Assembly (NCBI RefSeq): GCF_001039475.1
Contig: NZ_LELK01000001.1
Location: 1,151,735 to 1,215,734 of the forward strand
Origin: Guptibacillus hwajinpoensis
GTDB taxonomy: Bacteria > Bacillota > Bacilli > Bacillales > Guptibacillaceae
DNA length: 64,000 nt
Reading direction: 5' to 3'
Each line of letters opens with the position of its first letter. Position 1 is the first letter of the stretch. The translations under genes were made by a program, and so were the position numbers. Shown here one piece after another: positions 45,426 through 53,926 of this stretch. The notes beneath the pieces were generated by a model. The model made no database searches and had not been told where the DNA came from. It saw only the letters and a list, made by a program, of their open reading frames with translations.

Positions 45426-45968
45426 ATGTTAACAATGAAAGATATTCGCAGAGAAGGAGATCCGATCCTAACTGAGCAGGCTATGGAGATTGATCTTCCA
45501 GCTACTGAAGAGGAGAAACAAATTCTTCGAGATATGCAGCAATTCTTAATTAACAGTCAAGATCCAGAAACTGCACTGGAATATGAGCTTCGTTCAGGGA
45601 TTGGAATTGCAGCACCTCAAATAGGAATTGGAAAGCGAATGATTGCTGTACACGTAACAGACCATAAAGGAACGTTATATAGCTACGGAATAATGAACCC
45701 CAAAATTATCAGTCATTCAGTAGAAAAGACTTTTCTAGATGGAGGAGAAGGCTGTCTTTCTGTTGACCGTGAAGTACCAGGAGCCGTTCCAAGGTTTGCG
45801 AGAATTACCGTGAAAGGCACAAATGCTGAGGGTGAACCGGTAAAAATTAGATTAAAGGGCTTGCCAGCGATCGTTGTTCAACACGAAATTGATCACCTCG
45901 ACGGAATCATGTTTTATGATCGCATTGATAATGAGGAAGCTAGCGGATTATCGCCACTCAATCGGTAG
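45426..45968 (+). CDS. def: Peptide deformylase
   Basis: A 180-residue metalloenzyme removing formyl groups from nascent proteins. Motif 1 GIGIAAPQIG, motif 2 EGCLSVD with the metal Cys, motif 3 HEIDHLDG with metal His residues. It contains the type-II insertion and corresponds to B. subtilis DefB (YkrB) in sequence and neighbourhood. ATG 45426 follows TAGGAGTG at 9 nt; the GTG at 45414 belongs to that site. It is terminated by a 20-bp perfect stem. Confidence 0.96.
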   Translation: MLTMKDIRREGDPILTEQAMEIDLPATEEEKQILRDMQQFLINSQDPETALEYELRSGIGIAAPQIGIGKRMIAVHVTDHKGTLYSYGIMNPKIISHSVEKTFLDGGEGCLSVDREVPGAVPRFARITVKGTNAEGEPVKIRLKGLPAIVVQHEIDHLDGIMFYDRIDNEEASGLSPLNR

Positions 45969-45974
45969 TATGTT

Positions 45975-46015
45975 AATAAAAAGGATCGCGCAATCATTGC
46001 GCGATCCTTTTTATT
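45975..46015 (+). terminator. Terminator of def (20-bp perfect stem)
   Basis: AATAAAAAGGATCGCGCAAT (45975-45994), one loop base, then its exact inverse to 46015. A diverged copy of this hairpin together with the following MITE-2 sequence recurs at 53721-53815. Confidence 0.85.
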
Positions 46016-46080
46016 GGCTATGTTAGCTCATATAGTTGATTTCTCGATTTTTGGCTCATTCGAGTGAAAGGTCGCCCTGT
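46016..46080 (+). repeat. MITE-2 fragment (left half)
   Basis: GGCTATGTTAGCTCATATAG, TTGATTTCTCGATTTTTGGC, TCATTCGAGTGAAAGGTCGCCCTGT. It stops in the middle of the element where a MITE-1 copy begins at ~46086. It starts immediately after the def terminator. Confidence 0.7.
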
Positions 46081-46085
46081 ATTAA

Positions 46086-46220
46086 GCCTCTTTTCTTAAA
46101 AGATTATTGCACTTAAAGATTTTTTGTATAAAGAACTATTCTTAGCTGATTGGAGCGGCTCACCGCCCGCCCCGCGGAAAGCGAGCATCCTGGAGCGGAA
46201 ATTAACCGCAATAACAACAA
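46086..46220 (-). repeat. MITE-1 copy between def and ykrA
   Basis: Starts GCCTCTTTTCTTAAAAGATT and includes TTGGAGCGGCTCACCGCCCG, CCCCGCGGAAAGCGAGCATC and GGAGCGGAAATTAACCGC, then AACAACAATGTCTAC. It is the reverse orientation of the copy at 53558. The far end merges into the 3' end of ykrA and its exact limit cannot be fixed. Confidence 0.7.
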
Positions 46221-46235
46221 TGTCTACTAACTTTA

Positions 46236-47012
46236 TTAAAGCAGCCCAACTTTTTCTAGGCCGCTTCGTATGCCGTTTTGATCAACTGGGTCAGTGATCA
46301 CATCTGCTACCTTCTTCACTTCTTCGTATGCATTCCCCATCGCTATCCCTGTTCCAGCGAACTTCAGCATCTCAATGTCGTTTAACGCATCGCCAAAAGC
46401 ATACGTATTCTCACGTTTAAATCCAAGATGCTCAATCATAGCTTCAATTCCTCTTGCTTTTGAACCACCAGGAGGTATTACATCCATCGAGAAATCATGC
46501 CAGCGAATAAAGTCTAGGTTGCCGTAAGTGTTACGGTAATTAGCTTCTTCATTACTTTCACAGAATAATAACGCTTGATAAATCTCTCTTGAATGATAGT
46601 AAGACGGATCAAAGCCCGGATAGTGCATTTTAAGATCGTCCATGCTTTTCATAATATGCGGATGCTGATCATGGTTGCTCATCATCGCTTCATGATCAAG
46701 GAATACCATTGGATGATTATTCTCTTTAGCCGCTTCCTCTAACGAAATAATCTCATCTTTGCTAAGAGGATTGGTAAGAACAACGTTATCCTCATGCTTG
46801 ACATATTGTCCATTAAAGCTAATAAATGTGTTTATTCCCAGATCTTTACGAAGGTTCGCGAACATGAATGGCGCTCTACCTGTTGCAATCGCTACATGAA
46901 TTCCGTTTTCAGTAAGTTTTTTAAGTGACTCCCTAGTTGAGGCTGGAATTTGTTTATCGTGATCTAAAAGTGTTCCATCGATATCAAAGAATACAATTTT
47001 CTCATTGTTCAT
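46236..47012 (-). CDS. ykrA: Cof-type HAD phosphatase (YkrA)
   Basis: A 258-residue HAD-superfamily hydrolase: motif I FFDIDGTLLDHD, motif II VAIATGR, and the C-terminal motifs with SKARGIEAMIEHLG and YAFGDALNDIEMLKFAGTGIAMGNA typical of Cof/class IIB. It probably dephosphorylates sugar phosphates or nucleotides; B. subtilis YkrA is its counterpart. It begins MNNEKIVFFDID. The 3' end abuts a MITE-1 copy. Confidence 0.9.
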   Translation of the reverse strand: MNNEKIVFFDIDGTLLDHDKQIPASTRESLKKLTENGIHVAIATGRAPFMFANLRKDLGINTFISFNGQYVKHEDNVVLTNPLSKDEIISLEEAAKENNHPMVFLDHEAMMSNHDQHPHIMKSMDDLKMHYPGFDPSYYHSREIYQALLFCESNEEANYRNTYGNLDFIRWHDFSMDVIPPGGSKARGIEAMIEHLGFKRENTYAFGDALNDIEMLKFAGTGIAMGNAYEEVKKVADVITDPVDQNGIRSGLEKVGLL

Positions 47013-47046
47013 CTTATCTCACCTATCTTTATTATTTTAATCAGCC

Positions 47047-47952
47047 TTAGGCAGATTTCTTATAAGAATTTCGCGCAATTTTTGTAGATCGACTAGACAT
47101 GTATACCCCTGCAAAAACACATAGCAGACCAACTATCATTGGGATTGTAATAGCTTCATTTAAATAGGTACTTCCCCAAATCAAAGCCGTTACAGGTACA
47201 AGGTATGTTACAAGCGTCGCGAATTCAGCGCTACCTTTTTGAATCATATAATAGAACAACAGATACGCTATGCCTGATCCAAGTACACCAAGACCAAATA
47301 GCGATATTAGAATATCACGTTGAAGCAGTAACGTAAACTGCTCAGTCCCTTCACCCGTTAAATACATAAGAGTTAATCCGCCAAGGGCTCCTACCGATAA
47401 TGTAATGAGAGCAAGAACGTCTACAGGGACAGCTGTAAGTTTCTTTTTTGCATATTGAGAAGCAAAGCCATAGCAAGCTGTAGCAAACAACATAGGAACA
47501 ATACCGCGCCAATCTTCTTTAAATAACGCTGTTAGATCGAGATCAATTAGAAAAAGGATTCCAATAAAACCCACAATAATTCCAGACCATTGTTTACCTT
47601 TTAGAATTCGCCCAAAGAAAAGGGCACCAAGCACAGTTGTGAAAAGCGGAGTTGTAGCATTTAATGTTGCAGCAAGGCTGCTTGATATCCGTTCTTCACT
47701 TAATGCAATCATTCCCCAGGGAATGATTGCGTTCATTATTCCTACAAGGATCAGACTACCCCACGGTAGCTTCTTCTTCAACTCTAAAACCCTTCCTCTT
47801 ATAAGGAGATAGATAAAGATTGCGCTAGCACCAAGTAGGCATCGATAAAAAACAACTCCCCATGGTCCAACAACTGGTACAATTAATTTAATAAACATGA
47901 AAGACATGCCCCAAATTAAACTTAATGAAATTAGTGCTGCAAAAAGTCTCAC
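47047..47952 (-). CDS. EamA/DMT-family transporter
   Basis: A 301-residue membrane protein with ten helices in two repeated five-helix EamA domains (~5-140 and ~150-290). Landmarks are IWGMSFMFIKLIVPVVGPWGVVFYRCLLGA in the first and LVPVTALIWGSTYLNEAITIPMIVGLLCVFAGVY in the second. GTG start with GAGGAGTGGAG upstream. Such proteins export amino acids or other metabolites; the substrate cannot be inferred. It lies 34 bp upstream of ykrA. Confidence 0.88.
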   Translation of the reverse strand: MRLFAALISLSLIWGMSFMFIKLIVPVVGPWGVVFYRCLLGASAIFIYLLIRGRVLELKKKLPWGSLILVGIMNAIIPWGMIALSEERISSSLAATLNATTPLFTTVLGALFFGRILKGKQWSGIIVGFIGILFLIDLDLTALFKEDWRGIVPMLFATACYGFASQYAKKKLTAVPVDVLALITLSVGALGGLTLMYLTGEGTEQFTLLLQRDILISLFGLGVLGSGIAYLLFYYMIQKGSAEFATLVTYLVPVTALIWGSTYLNEAITIPMIVGLLCVFAGVYMSSRSTKIARNSYKKSA

Positions 47953-48102
47953 GGCTCCACTCCTCTACTCATGCATCCTCTTACATGGTACAGGAAATGC
48001 ATACTTCTGTCTCTCGGTACTTATTCCCACCTTTTTCCAAACTAATTCATAGAGTACTGATAAATAATAACAATAGCCAATAAAAAAGAAAGGATGAGAA
48101 AC

Positions 48103-48183
48103 TTGTATCGAAAAATGAAGCGTAAACTAAAGCAAACGTGGAGAAATGTACTTTTCCCACAACCAAAACACTCTATTGAATAA
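48103..48183 (+). CDS. Candidate 26-residue basic peptide
   Basis: TTG start at 48103 with AAAGGA 8 nt upstream, ending at TAA 48181-48183. The product (MYRKMKRKLKQTWRNVLFPQ then PKHSIE) is strongly basic with an amphipathic first half, so it could be a short membrane-associated peptide. An in-frame ATG at 48094 is closer to the ribosome binding site than normal. No homologue recalled; it lies in the 365-bp gap before rpoY. Confidence 0.35.
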   Translation: MYRKMKRKLKQTWRNVLFPQPKHSIE

Positions 48184-48243
48184 CGTTTTTTTTCAATAAA
48201 TCGTGCAAATTCTCCTAATTATAATGGAAATATCACTAGAAAC

Positions 48244-48272
48244 ATGAAAAAGAAACCAATTTCCTATATAAT
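48244..48272 (+). promoter_or_regulatory. Candidate sigma-A promoter of rpoY-rnjA
   Basis: ATGAAA (48244-48249; 4-5 of 6 match), 17-bp spacer, consensus TATAAT (48267-48272). It lies 45 bp upstream of rpoY. Confidence 0.5.
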
Positions 48273-48317
48273 AAATGGAGATGCACACAAATTGTCTGAG
48301 TTAAGGAGAGATTTAGA

Positions 48318-48527
48318 ATGATTTATAAAGTTTTTTATCAGGACACTAAAGAGGAGGTTCCTGTAAGAGAACGAACAAAGAGCCTGTACGTTGAGGCTAA
48401 TTCTGAACGGGAAGTTCGTTACAAATTAAAGGAACGTAACCATAACATCGAATTTATTCAAACCGTAGAAGATGAATTTCTTGAGTTTGAGCAAAAATCA
48501 GAGCACTTTGAATTGGAGAATGTATAG
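48318..48527 (+). CDS. rpoY: RNA polymerase epsilon subunit
   Basis: A 69-residue acidic small protein, formerly YkzG/DUF1447, that binds near the downstream side of RNA polymerase in Firmicutes. It begins [20 protein letters not shown] and has [28 protein letters not shown] lies 8 nt upstream. It is cotranscribed with rnjA, 3 bp away, as in other Bacillaceae. Confidence 0.96.
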   Translation: MIYKVFYQDTKEEVPVRERTKSLYVEANSEREVRYKLKERNHNIEFIQTVEDEFLEFEQKSEHFELENV

Positions 48528-48530
48528 ACT

Positions 48531-50198
48531 ATGAAATTTGTTAAAAATCATCAAACAGCCGTTTTCGCATTAGGCGGACTCGGAGAGATCGGTAAAAACA
48601 TGTACGGAATTCAGTTTCAGGATGAAATTATTCTTGTTGACGCAGGAATTAAATTCCCTGAAGAGGAGTTATTAGGAATTGACTATGTTATTCCTGACTA
48701 CTCTTACCTTGTTAAAAATCAAGATAAGATCAAAGGATTATTTATTACCCACGGCCACGAAGATCACATAGGCGGCATCCCTTACTTGCTTCGTGAAATT
48801 AATGTACCTATCTACGGTGGAAAGCTTGCACTTGGGTTTATTCGTAATAAACTTGAAGAGCATGGCCTTCTACGTGGTGCATCACTAAATGAAATTACAG
48901 AAGAAGACATCATTAAATTTAGAAAAACATCCGTTATGTTCTTTAGAACAACTCACAGTATTCCAGATTCTTACGGTGTTGTAGTAAAGACACCACCTGG
49001 TAACATTGTTCACACTGGTGACTTTAAGTTCGACTTTACTCCAGTTGGAGAACCAGCTAACTTAACTAAAATGGCTGAAATCGGTAAAGAAGGCGTTCTT
49101 GCTCTTCTTTCAGATAGTACAAACAGTGAAGTGCCTGGATTCACAATGTCAGAACGCCGTGTTGGCGAAACGATTCAGGACATCTTCAGAAAAGTTGATG
49201 GACGTGTTATATTCGCAACATTTGCATCGAACATACACCGTCTACAGCAAGTTGTTGAAGCTGCCGTAGAAAATGGACGTAAAGTTGCAGTATTTGGTCG
49301 AAGCATGGAAGCAAACATCACGATTGGTCAAGAGCTTGGTTATATTAACGCTCCAAAAGATACTTTTATTGATGCACACCAAATTAACCGCCTACCTGAG
49401 AACAAAGTTACAATTCTTTGTACTGGTAGTCAGGGCGAACCGATGGCAGCACTTTCTAGAATTGCTAATGCAACACATCGTCAAATTCAGATCATCCCCG
49501 GAGATACGGTTGTATTCTCTTCTTCACCTATTCCTGGTAACCAGGTTAGTGTTTCTAGAATTATCAACCAACTCTCTCGTGCTGGTGCAGACGTTATTCA
49601 CCATAAGCTTAGCGACATTCATACTTCTGGTCATGGTGGACAAGATGAGCAGAAACTTATGCTCCGTCTAATTAAGCCGAAGTTCTTTATGCCCATCCAC
49701 GGTGAGTATCGCATGTTAAAAATGCATACAAAGCTTGCTCAAGATTGCGGTATCCCGCAAGATCACTCCTTTATCATGGATAATGGTGAAGTGCTTGCAC
49801 TTAGCGAGAATGAAGCTTCAATAAGCGGAAAAATCCCATCCGGTTCTGTTTATGTTGACGGAAAAGGAATTGGCGATATCGGTAATATCGTTCTTCGTGA
49901 CAGAAAGATTCTTTCTGAAGAAGGTCTTGTTATTGTAGTTGTTTCTATTAACATGAAAGAGTTCAAAATTCTTTCTGGACCAGACATCATTTCAAGAGGA
50001 TTTGTCTATATGAGAGAATCTGGTGACCTTATCAATGATGCTCAAGAGATCTTATCGAAGCATCTAAACGGAGTAATGGAAAAACGCACAAGTCAGTGGT
50101 CAGAAATCAAAAATGAAATCACTGATACATTAGCTCCTTTCTTATACGAGAAAACAAAGCGTCGTCCAATGATCCTTCCGATCATTATGGAAATTTAA
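48531..50198 (+). CDS. rnjA: Ribonuclease J1
   Basis: A 555-residue 5'-3' exo- and endoribonuclease of the beta-CASP metallo-beta-lactamase group, central to mRNA decay. The zinc motif [15 protein letters not shown] is near residue 75; [11 protein letters not shown] and [33 protein letters not shown] supply further ligands and beta-CASP motifs. The length equals B. subtilis RNase J1. GGAGAATG is in the end of rpoY. Confidence 0.97.
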   Translation: MKFVKNHQTAVFALGGLGEIGKNMYGIQFQDEIILVDAGIKFPEEELLGIDYVIPDYSYLVKNQDKIKGLFITHGHEDHIGGIPYLLREINVPIYGGKLALGFIRNKLEEHGLLRGASLNEITEEDIIKFRKTSVMFFRTTHSIPDSYGVVVKTPPGNIVHTGDFKFDFTPVGEPANLTKMAEIGKEGVLALLSDSTNSEVPGFTMSERRVGETIQDIFRKVDGRVIFATFASNIHRLQQVVEAAVENGRKVAVFGRSMEANITIGQELGYINAPKDTFIDAHQINRLPENKVTILCTGSQGEPMAALSRIANATHRQIQIIPGDTVVFSSSPIPGNQVSVSRIINQLSRAGADVIHHKLSDIHTSGHGGQDEQKLMLRLIKPKFFMPIHGEYRMLKMHTKLAQDCGIPQDHSFIMDNGEVLALSENEASISGKIPSGSVYVDGKGIGDIGNIVLRDRKILSEEGLVIVVVSINMKEFKILSGPDIISRGFVYMRESGDLINDAQEILSKHLNGVMEKRTSQWSEIKNEITDTLAPFLYEKTKRRPMILPIIMEI

Positions 50199-50204
50199 TA
50201 AACC

Positions 50205-50239
50205 AAAAAACAGCCTGTCATTCCGACAGGCTGTTTTTT
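50205..50239. terminator. Bidirectional terminator of rnjA
   Basis: AAAAAACAGCCTGTC / GACAGGCTGTTTTTT with loop ATTCC; it also serves convergent ktrC. Confidence 0.88.
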
Positions 50240-50254
50240 TATGTTCTATACGTA

Positions 50255-50920
50255 TTAATCACGATTTAATAATTGGCGTTCAAGACGATTAATATCCTGG
50301 TCAGAGCCAATAACAATTAGAATATCACCTTTATAGATCTTTTGATCGGCTTGTGGTGAAACGATGATCTCATCGCCATTTTTAATAGCTACAATATTCG
50401 CCCCGTACTTAGCACGAATATCCAGTTCAATAATCGATTTATTATCCATTCTAGAATTAGCAATAAGCTCAACGATGCTATGCTCATCTGATAGTTCCAA
50501 GTAATCTAATACGCTATTAGAGACGATATTGTGCGCGATTCGAACACCCATATCGCGTTCAGGATGCACAATTTTATCCGCTCCAATTTTATTTAACACT
50601 TTTTCATGGTAATCATTCTGTGCTTTCACAGTGATTTTGCTAACCCCTAATTCCTTAAGAATTAGTGTTGTTAGAATACTCGATTGAATATTATCTCCAA
50701 TCGCTACAATGACATGATCGAAGTTTCGAATACCAAGGTTTTTTAAGACACTCTCGTCTGTCGAGTCAGCGATTACAGCATGCGTTGCCACTGATGAGAA
50801 TTCATTCACTTTATCCTCATCCATATCAATCGCAAGTACTTCCATTCCCTGCTGACTTAATGACTTACATATACTACCACCAAAACGACCGAGTCCAATT
50901 ACAGCAAATTGCTTTTTCAA
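50255..50920 (-). CDS. ktrC: KtrC, K+ uptake regulatory RCK subunit
   Basis: A 221-residue cytosolic gating protein of the Ktr potassium channel. An RCK_N Rossmann domain (VIGLGRFGGSICKSL, EVLAIDMDEDKVNEF, HVIVAIGDNIQSSILTTL) is followed by an RCK_C domain (~135-221, VELIANSRMDNKSIIELDIRAKYG). Members bind ADP/ATP and c-di-AMP. TTG start with AGGAGG 8 nt upstream. In B. subtilis it also lies next to rnjA, with the length 221. Confidence 0.94.
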   Translation of the reverse strand: MKKQFAVIGLGRFGGSICKSLSQQGMEVLAIDMDEDKVNEFSSVATHAVIADSTDESVLKNLGIRNFDHVIVAIGDNIQSSILTTLILKELGVSKITVKAQNDYHEKVLNKIGADKIVHPERDMGVRIAHNIVSNSVLDYLELSDEHSIVELIANSRMDNKSIIELDIRAKYGANIVAIKNGDEIIVSPQADQKIYKGDILIVIGSDQDINRLERQLLNRD

Positions 50921-51022
50921 CCTACATTCCTCCTACTTATCCAGAGAGAAACGCTACCAGCAAGATGGTAGGCGTACTATCCACTCTATCCTACCACTTT
51001 CATACATAGTGTCAATACGTTC

Positions 51023-52042
51023 TCATTGCGACTTGTTCCCCTTTACGTATTCTGCATCAAATAGGAATAACCTCATTAACAGAATAAGCGACGGCACAAG
51101 AAGACAAAGGCCTGCTATAAAGGCTATAACAAGATAAACACCGGTTGTTTCATTCGTATACCCAGAGTAGATTGTAATATAATCATATAGAATCCAAGGT
51201 AAATGTGAAATTCCGTAACCAAAAAAGGCGAAGAAAAACTGTAACATTACAAAAAGAAACGCCGTTCCGTACCGTTTTTTGTTGAAAATCAGGTATGTTG
51301 CAATTAAAAAACTTAATAACGACGCTATGAAAAACCACGCGTAGTCTAAAGTGCGTTCAAAATGAGTTGGGTTGTGCTGTTGAAGCGCTACGAAAACAAG
51401 GATACTGGATAGAATCGTTGGCGCACTCCAGAACAGCGCGTACTTTCGTAGCAACTCTAGTGCGGGCTCATCGTTCGCCCTGCTTGCATAATACGTAAGG
51501 AAGGCGGCGCTAATAAAGAGCACAGAAACAATTGCCAGAAGAACAACAGACCATGAATAGAAGCTTGAAAATAGTTCTCCTGCTAAGAAAACAACTTCTC
51601 CATTAACCTCCTCAATGAACCCTCCTTCCGATAGCGTTAGTGCTGTTGAAAGAGATGCTGGAATTAATAATCCTGTTACGCCATATAGAAATGTGTATAC
51701 TCTACTCTTCTTTGCGCCATAGTTACCAAAAGCATAGAAAGATCCCCGTATGGCGATAAGAATAATTGCAATGCTACCTGGAACGAGTAAAGCTGTACCA
51801 TAATAATATGCTGTATCTGGGAAGAAACCGACTAGTCCAACGAAAAAGAAAACAAAAAACACGTTCGTTACTTCCCAAACCGGAGATAAATAACGGCTAA
51901 TAATTTTATTAATAATATGCTCACGTCCAGTGAGTTCCCCATAATAAGCAAAGAAACCTGCTCCAAAATCGATGGAGGCCGTAATTAAGTACCCGTAAAG
52001 GAAAACCCAAAGTACGGTTATTCCTACTAATTGAATGTCCAT
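51023..52042 (-). CDS. cydB: Cytochrome bd-type quinol oxidase subunit II
   Basis: A 339-residue protein with eight or nine membrane helices: VLWVFLYGYLITASIDFGAGFFAYY at the start and the subunit II family block with the early Asp. It pairs with CydA to support quinol binding and proton uptake. GAGGGGTG precedes the ATG. It lies 27 bp after cydA. No cydCD assembly genes follow, so those must be elsewhere. The pair resembles the YthAB type of Bacillus. Confidence 0.92.
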   Translation of the reverse strand: MDIQLVGITVLWVFLYGYLITASIDFGAGFFAYYGELTGREHIINKIISRYLSPVWEVTNVFFVFFFVGLVGFFPDTAYYYGTALLVPGSIAIILIAIRGSFYAFGNYGAKKSRVYTFLYGVTGLLIPASLSTALTLSEGGFIEEVNGEVVFLAGELFSSFYSWSVVLLAIVSVLFISAAFLTYYASRANDEPALELLRKYALFWSAPTILSSILVFVALQQHNPTHFERTLDYAWFFIASLLSFLIATYLIFNKKRYGTAFLFVMLQFFFAFFGYGISHLPWILYDYITIYSGYTNETTGVYLVIAFIAGLCLLVPSLILLMRLFLFDAEYVKGNKSQ

Positions 52043-52069
52043 TGCTTCACCCCTCTCGAACTGACCTCT

Positions 52070-53404
52070 TTATTTCGTTCTCGCAATTTCCTCTAGCTCG
52101 TTCTCTGCTGGATTTGATTTAAACATTTTACGGAGCACTGTTACACAAAGTGTGCCTAACACGATGTATAGCAATAAGAAAAGGATAAACATTAATCCAA
52201 CGCTATCAGAAGTTGTTGCTGCGTGTCCCGTTCTGAGTATATCCCATAAAATCCATGGCTGACGACCAACTTCAGAGAATATCCAACCAAACTCAATAGC
52301 AAGCACAGAAAGTGGTCCTGCTAGAACAATTAATCGAAGCAGCCACTTGTTTTCTACGTTAAATCGTTTTAATCGCAGGGCAATCATGTAGAAAAAGGTT
52401 AGTGCTGCAAGGAACATACCTATTCCTACCATTCCATCAAATAAGTAGTGAATAAATAAAGGTGGAATTTCGTCTTCCGGAACTTGATCTAGCCCCATTA
52501 CTTCTGAATTTGGATTACCATGAGCAAGAATACTTAAGAAATTAGGTAGAACAAGGCCATACTTTACTTCTTCCGTTTCTCGATCTAGAAATCCTCCAAC
52601 AACAAGATCAGCATTTTCTGTCGTTTCAAAATGCCACTCTGCAGCTGCTAATTTCTCAGGTTGGTATTCTGCAAGAAACTTACCCGAGAAGTCTCCAATA
52701 ACCGCTGTCCCAATTGCAAAAATAAACCCAGCTGTCATTGTAAGTTTTAATGCTTTCTTATAATAGATGCTACGCTTACCTTTTAACATACTAAATGCTG
52801 TTATCGCTGCAAGGACCATTGCAGATGTTAAATAGGCAGACATCACAACATGCCCTACCTTGGTTGGTGTAGCTGGATTAAACATGGCTACGAGTGGCTC
52901 GATATCCGTCAAAACACCACCGACCATCGTAAATCCTTGCGGAGCATTCATGAATGCATTCACTGTTGAAATAAACACTGCTGAAAGCGTTGACCCTATA
53001 ATGACTGGTATTGAAATGATCCAGTGATAAATCGGCTTCTTAAACCGGTCCCATGTATAAAGGTAGATTCCTAGAAAGATTGCTTCAAAGAAGAAAGCAA
53101 ACGTTTCAAGGAATAGCGGTAAACTAATAACCTGTCCAGCAAGCTGCATGAAATTAGGCCATAATAGCGATAGTTGAAGTCCTATTGCTGTTCCGGTCAC
53201 AACACCAACTGCGACGGTTACAACAAATCCCCTCGTCCATCGACGAGCGAGTAATGTGTAGTAAGGATCATTCCGTTTAATACCAATAAATTCTGCTAAG
53301 CTAATTAATAGCGGAACCCCTACACCTAGTGTTGCAAAGATAATATGAAATCCGAGTGTTAAGCTTGTTAACATACGACTTAGCATCGCTGAATCCAAAT
53401 CCAA
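52070..53404 (-). CDS. cydA: Cytochrome bd-type quinol oxidase subunit I
   Basis: A 444-residue heme-carrying subunit. The conserved GRQPW quinol motif (GWIFSEVGRQPWILWDILRT) and heme ligands LTLGFHIIFA (His) and KVGHVVMSAYL (His) are present. The loop between helices 6 and 7 is short, as in the YthA/CioA branch. TTG 53404 is favoured because AAAGGGG is 9 nt upstream; ATG 53413 directly touches this site, so it is a less likely start. It is a high-affinity oxygen reductase, complementing the caa3 oxidase encoded at 9.4-13.3 kb. Confidence 0.93.
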   Translation of the reverse strand: MDLDSAMLSRMLTSLTLGFHIIFATLGVGVPLLISLAEFIGIKRNDPYYTLLARRWTRGFVVTVAVGVVTGTAIGLQLSLLWPNFMQLAGQVISLPLFLETFAFFFEAIFLGIYLYTWDRFKKPIYHWIISIPVIIGSTLSAVFISTVNAFMNAPQGFTMVGGVLTDIEPLVAMFNPATPTKVGHVVMSAYLTSAMVLAAITAFSMLKGKRSIYYKKALKLTMTAGFIFAIGTAVIGDFSGKFLAEYQPEKLAAAEWHFETTENADLVVGGFLDRETEEVKYGLVLPNFLSILAHGNPNSEVMGLDQVPEDEIPPLFIHYLFDGMVGIGMFLAALTFFYMIALRLKRFNVENKWLLRLIVLAGPLSVLAIEFGWIFSEVGRQPWILWDILRTGHAATTSDSVGLMFILFLLLYIVLGTLCVTVLRKMFKSNPAENELEEIARTK

Positions 53405-53506
53405 CTCGTCCATCCCCTTTTCTTCCGTTTTCTAGTTATCTCTTAATCTGTTTCCCTCATTGCTATCAATAGAAACGATTGAAATAATATGCTTGTTAAT
53501 AACCTT

Positions 53507-53535
53507 ATTATGACCTATCTCTAACTTTGTGACAA
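53507..53535 (-). promoter_or_regulatory. Candidate promoter of cydAB
   Basis: Minus strand: TTGTCA (53535-53530), 17-bp spacer, CATAAT (53512-53507). The -35 hexamer lies inside the palindrome at 53525-53546. Transcription would start about 95 nt before cydA. Confidence 0.6.
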
Positions 53536-53546
53536 GTATCACAAAG
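53525..53546. promoter_or_regulatory. Perfect palindromic operator over the cydAB -35 box (Rex- or Fnr-type)
   Basis: CTTTGTGA-CAAGTA-TCACAAAG: 8-bp perfect arms around 6 bp. The core TTGTGA-N6-TCACAA agrees with the Rex (NADH-sensing repressor) site except at the two inner positions, and TGTGA-N6-TCACA also fits the Bacillus Fnr consensus. Overlap with -35 argues for repression, thus Rex. In B. subtilis, Rex controls cydABCD. Confidence 0.65.
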
Positions 53547-53557
53547 TATATAATTTA

Positions 53558-53718
53558 GACCCTTTTCGAAGACATTGTTGCTATTGCGAGTTGATTTCCA
53601 TTCCAGGATGCTCGCTTTCCGCGGGGCGGGCGGTGAGCCTCCTTCCGCTCCAATTAGCGAAGTGTGGCTTTTTATATAAGAAATTCTTTCAAAAGCAACA
53701 ATCTTTTAGAAAAGAGCC
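53558..53718 (+). repeat. MITE-1 copy, near full length (161 bp)
   Basis: Starts GACCCTTTTCGAAGACATTG and ends AACAATCTTTTAGAAAAGAG-CC; in between are CTCGCTTTCCGCGGGGCGGG, CGGTGAGCCTCCTTCCGCTC and CAATTAGCGAAGTGTGG. The terminal ~25 bp are imperfect inverted repeats (GGCTCTTTTCnnAnAnATTG). It lies 11 bp from the cydAB operator. No target duplication could be recognised at this copy. Confidence 0.75.
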
Positions 53719-53720
53719 TA

Positions 53721-53762
53721 TTAAAAAAGGATTGCGCAATGATTGAGAGATCCTTATTTATT
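53721..53762. repeat. Relic hairpin related to the def terminator
   Basis: TTAAAAAAGGATTGCGCAAT followed by GATTGAGAGATCCTTATTTA is a diverged version of the hairpin at 45975-46015, and is followed, like that one, by TT and a MITE-2 end. It is not next to any gene end it could terminate. Confidence 0.55.
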
Positions 53763-53897
53763 GGCCATGTTAGCTCATATTGCTCGATTTTTGGCTCATT
53801 CGAGTGAAACCTCAGTTTCAATCGCCTTTCAGCTCTGCTGAAAGGTCACCAAAGGGCGTAAATGAGCCAAAAATCAACACTGTTTGTTAACATAAGC
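53763..53897 (+). repeat. MITE-2 copy, 135 bp
   Basis: Begins GGCCATGTTAGCTCATATTG and ends GTTTGTTAACATAAGC. Inside are CGATTTTTGGCTCATTCGAG, the palindromic CCTTTCAGCTCTGCTGAAAGG and AAATGAGCCAAAAATCAACA. It has the same layout as the 57653 copy with the innermost segment shortened. Confidence 0.75.
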
Positions 53898-53902
53898 AAA
53901 AA

Positions 53903-53926
53903 AAAGAAGCCGCTACCGGCTTCTTT
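53903..53926 (-). terminator. Terminator of yknUV-like genes
   Basis: AAAGAAGCCG / CGGCTTCTTT with loop CTAC, beside an A-run (U-tract on the minus strand). Confidence 0.85.
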
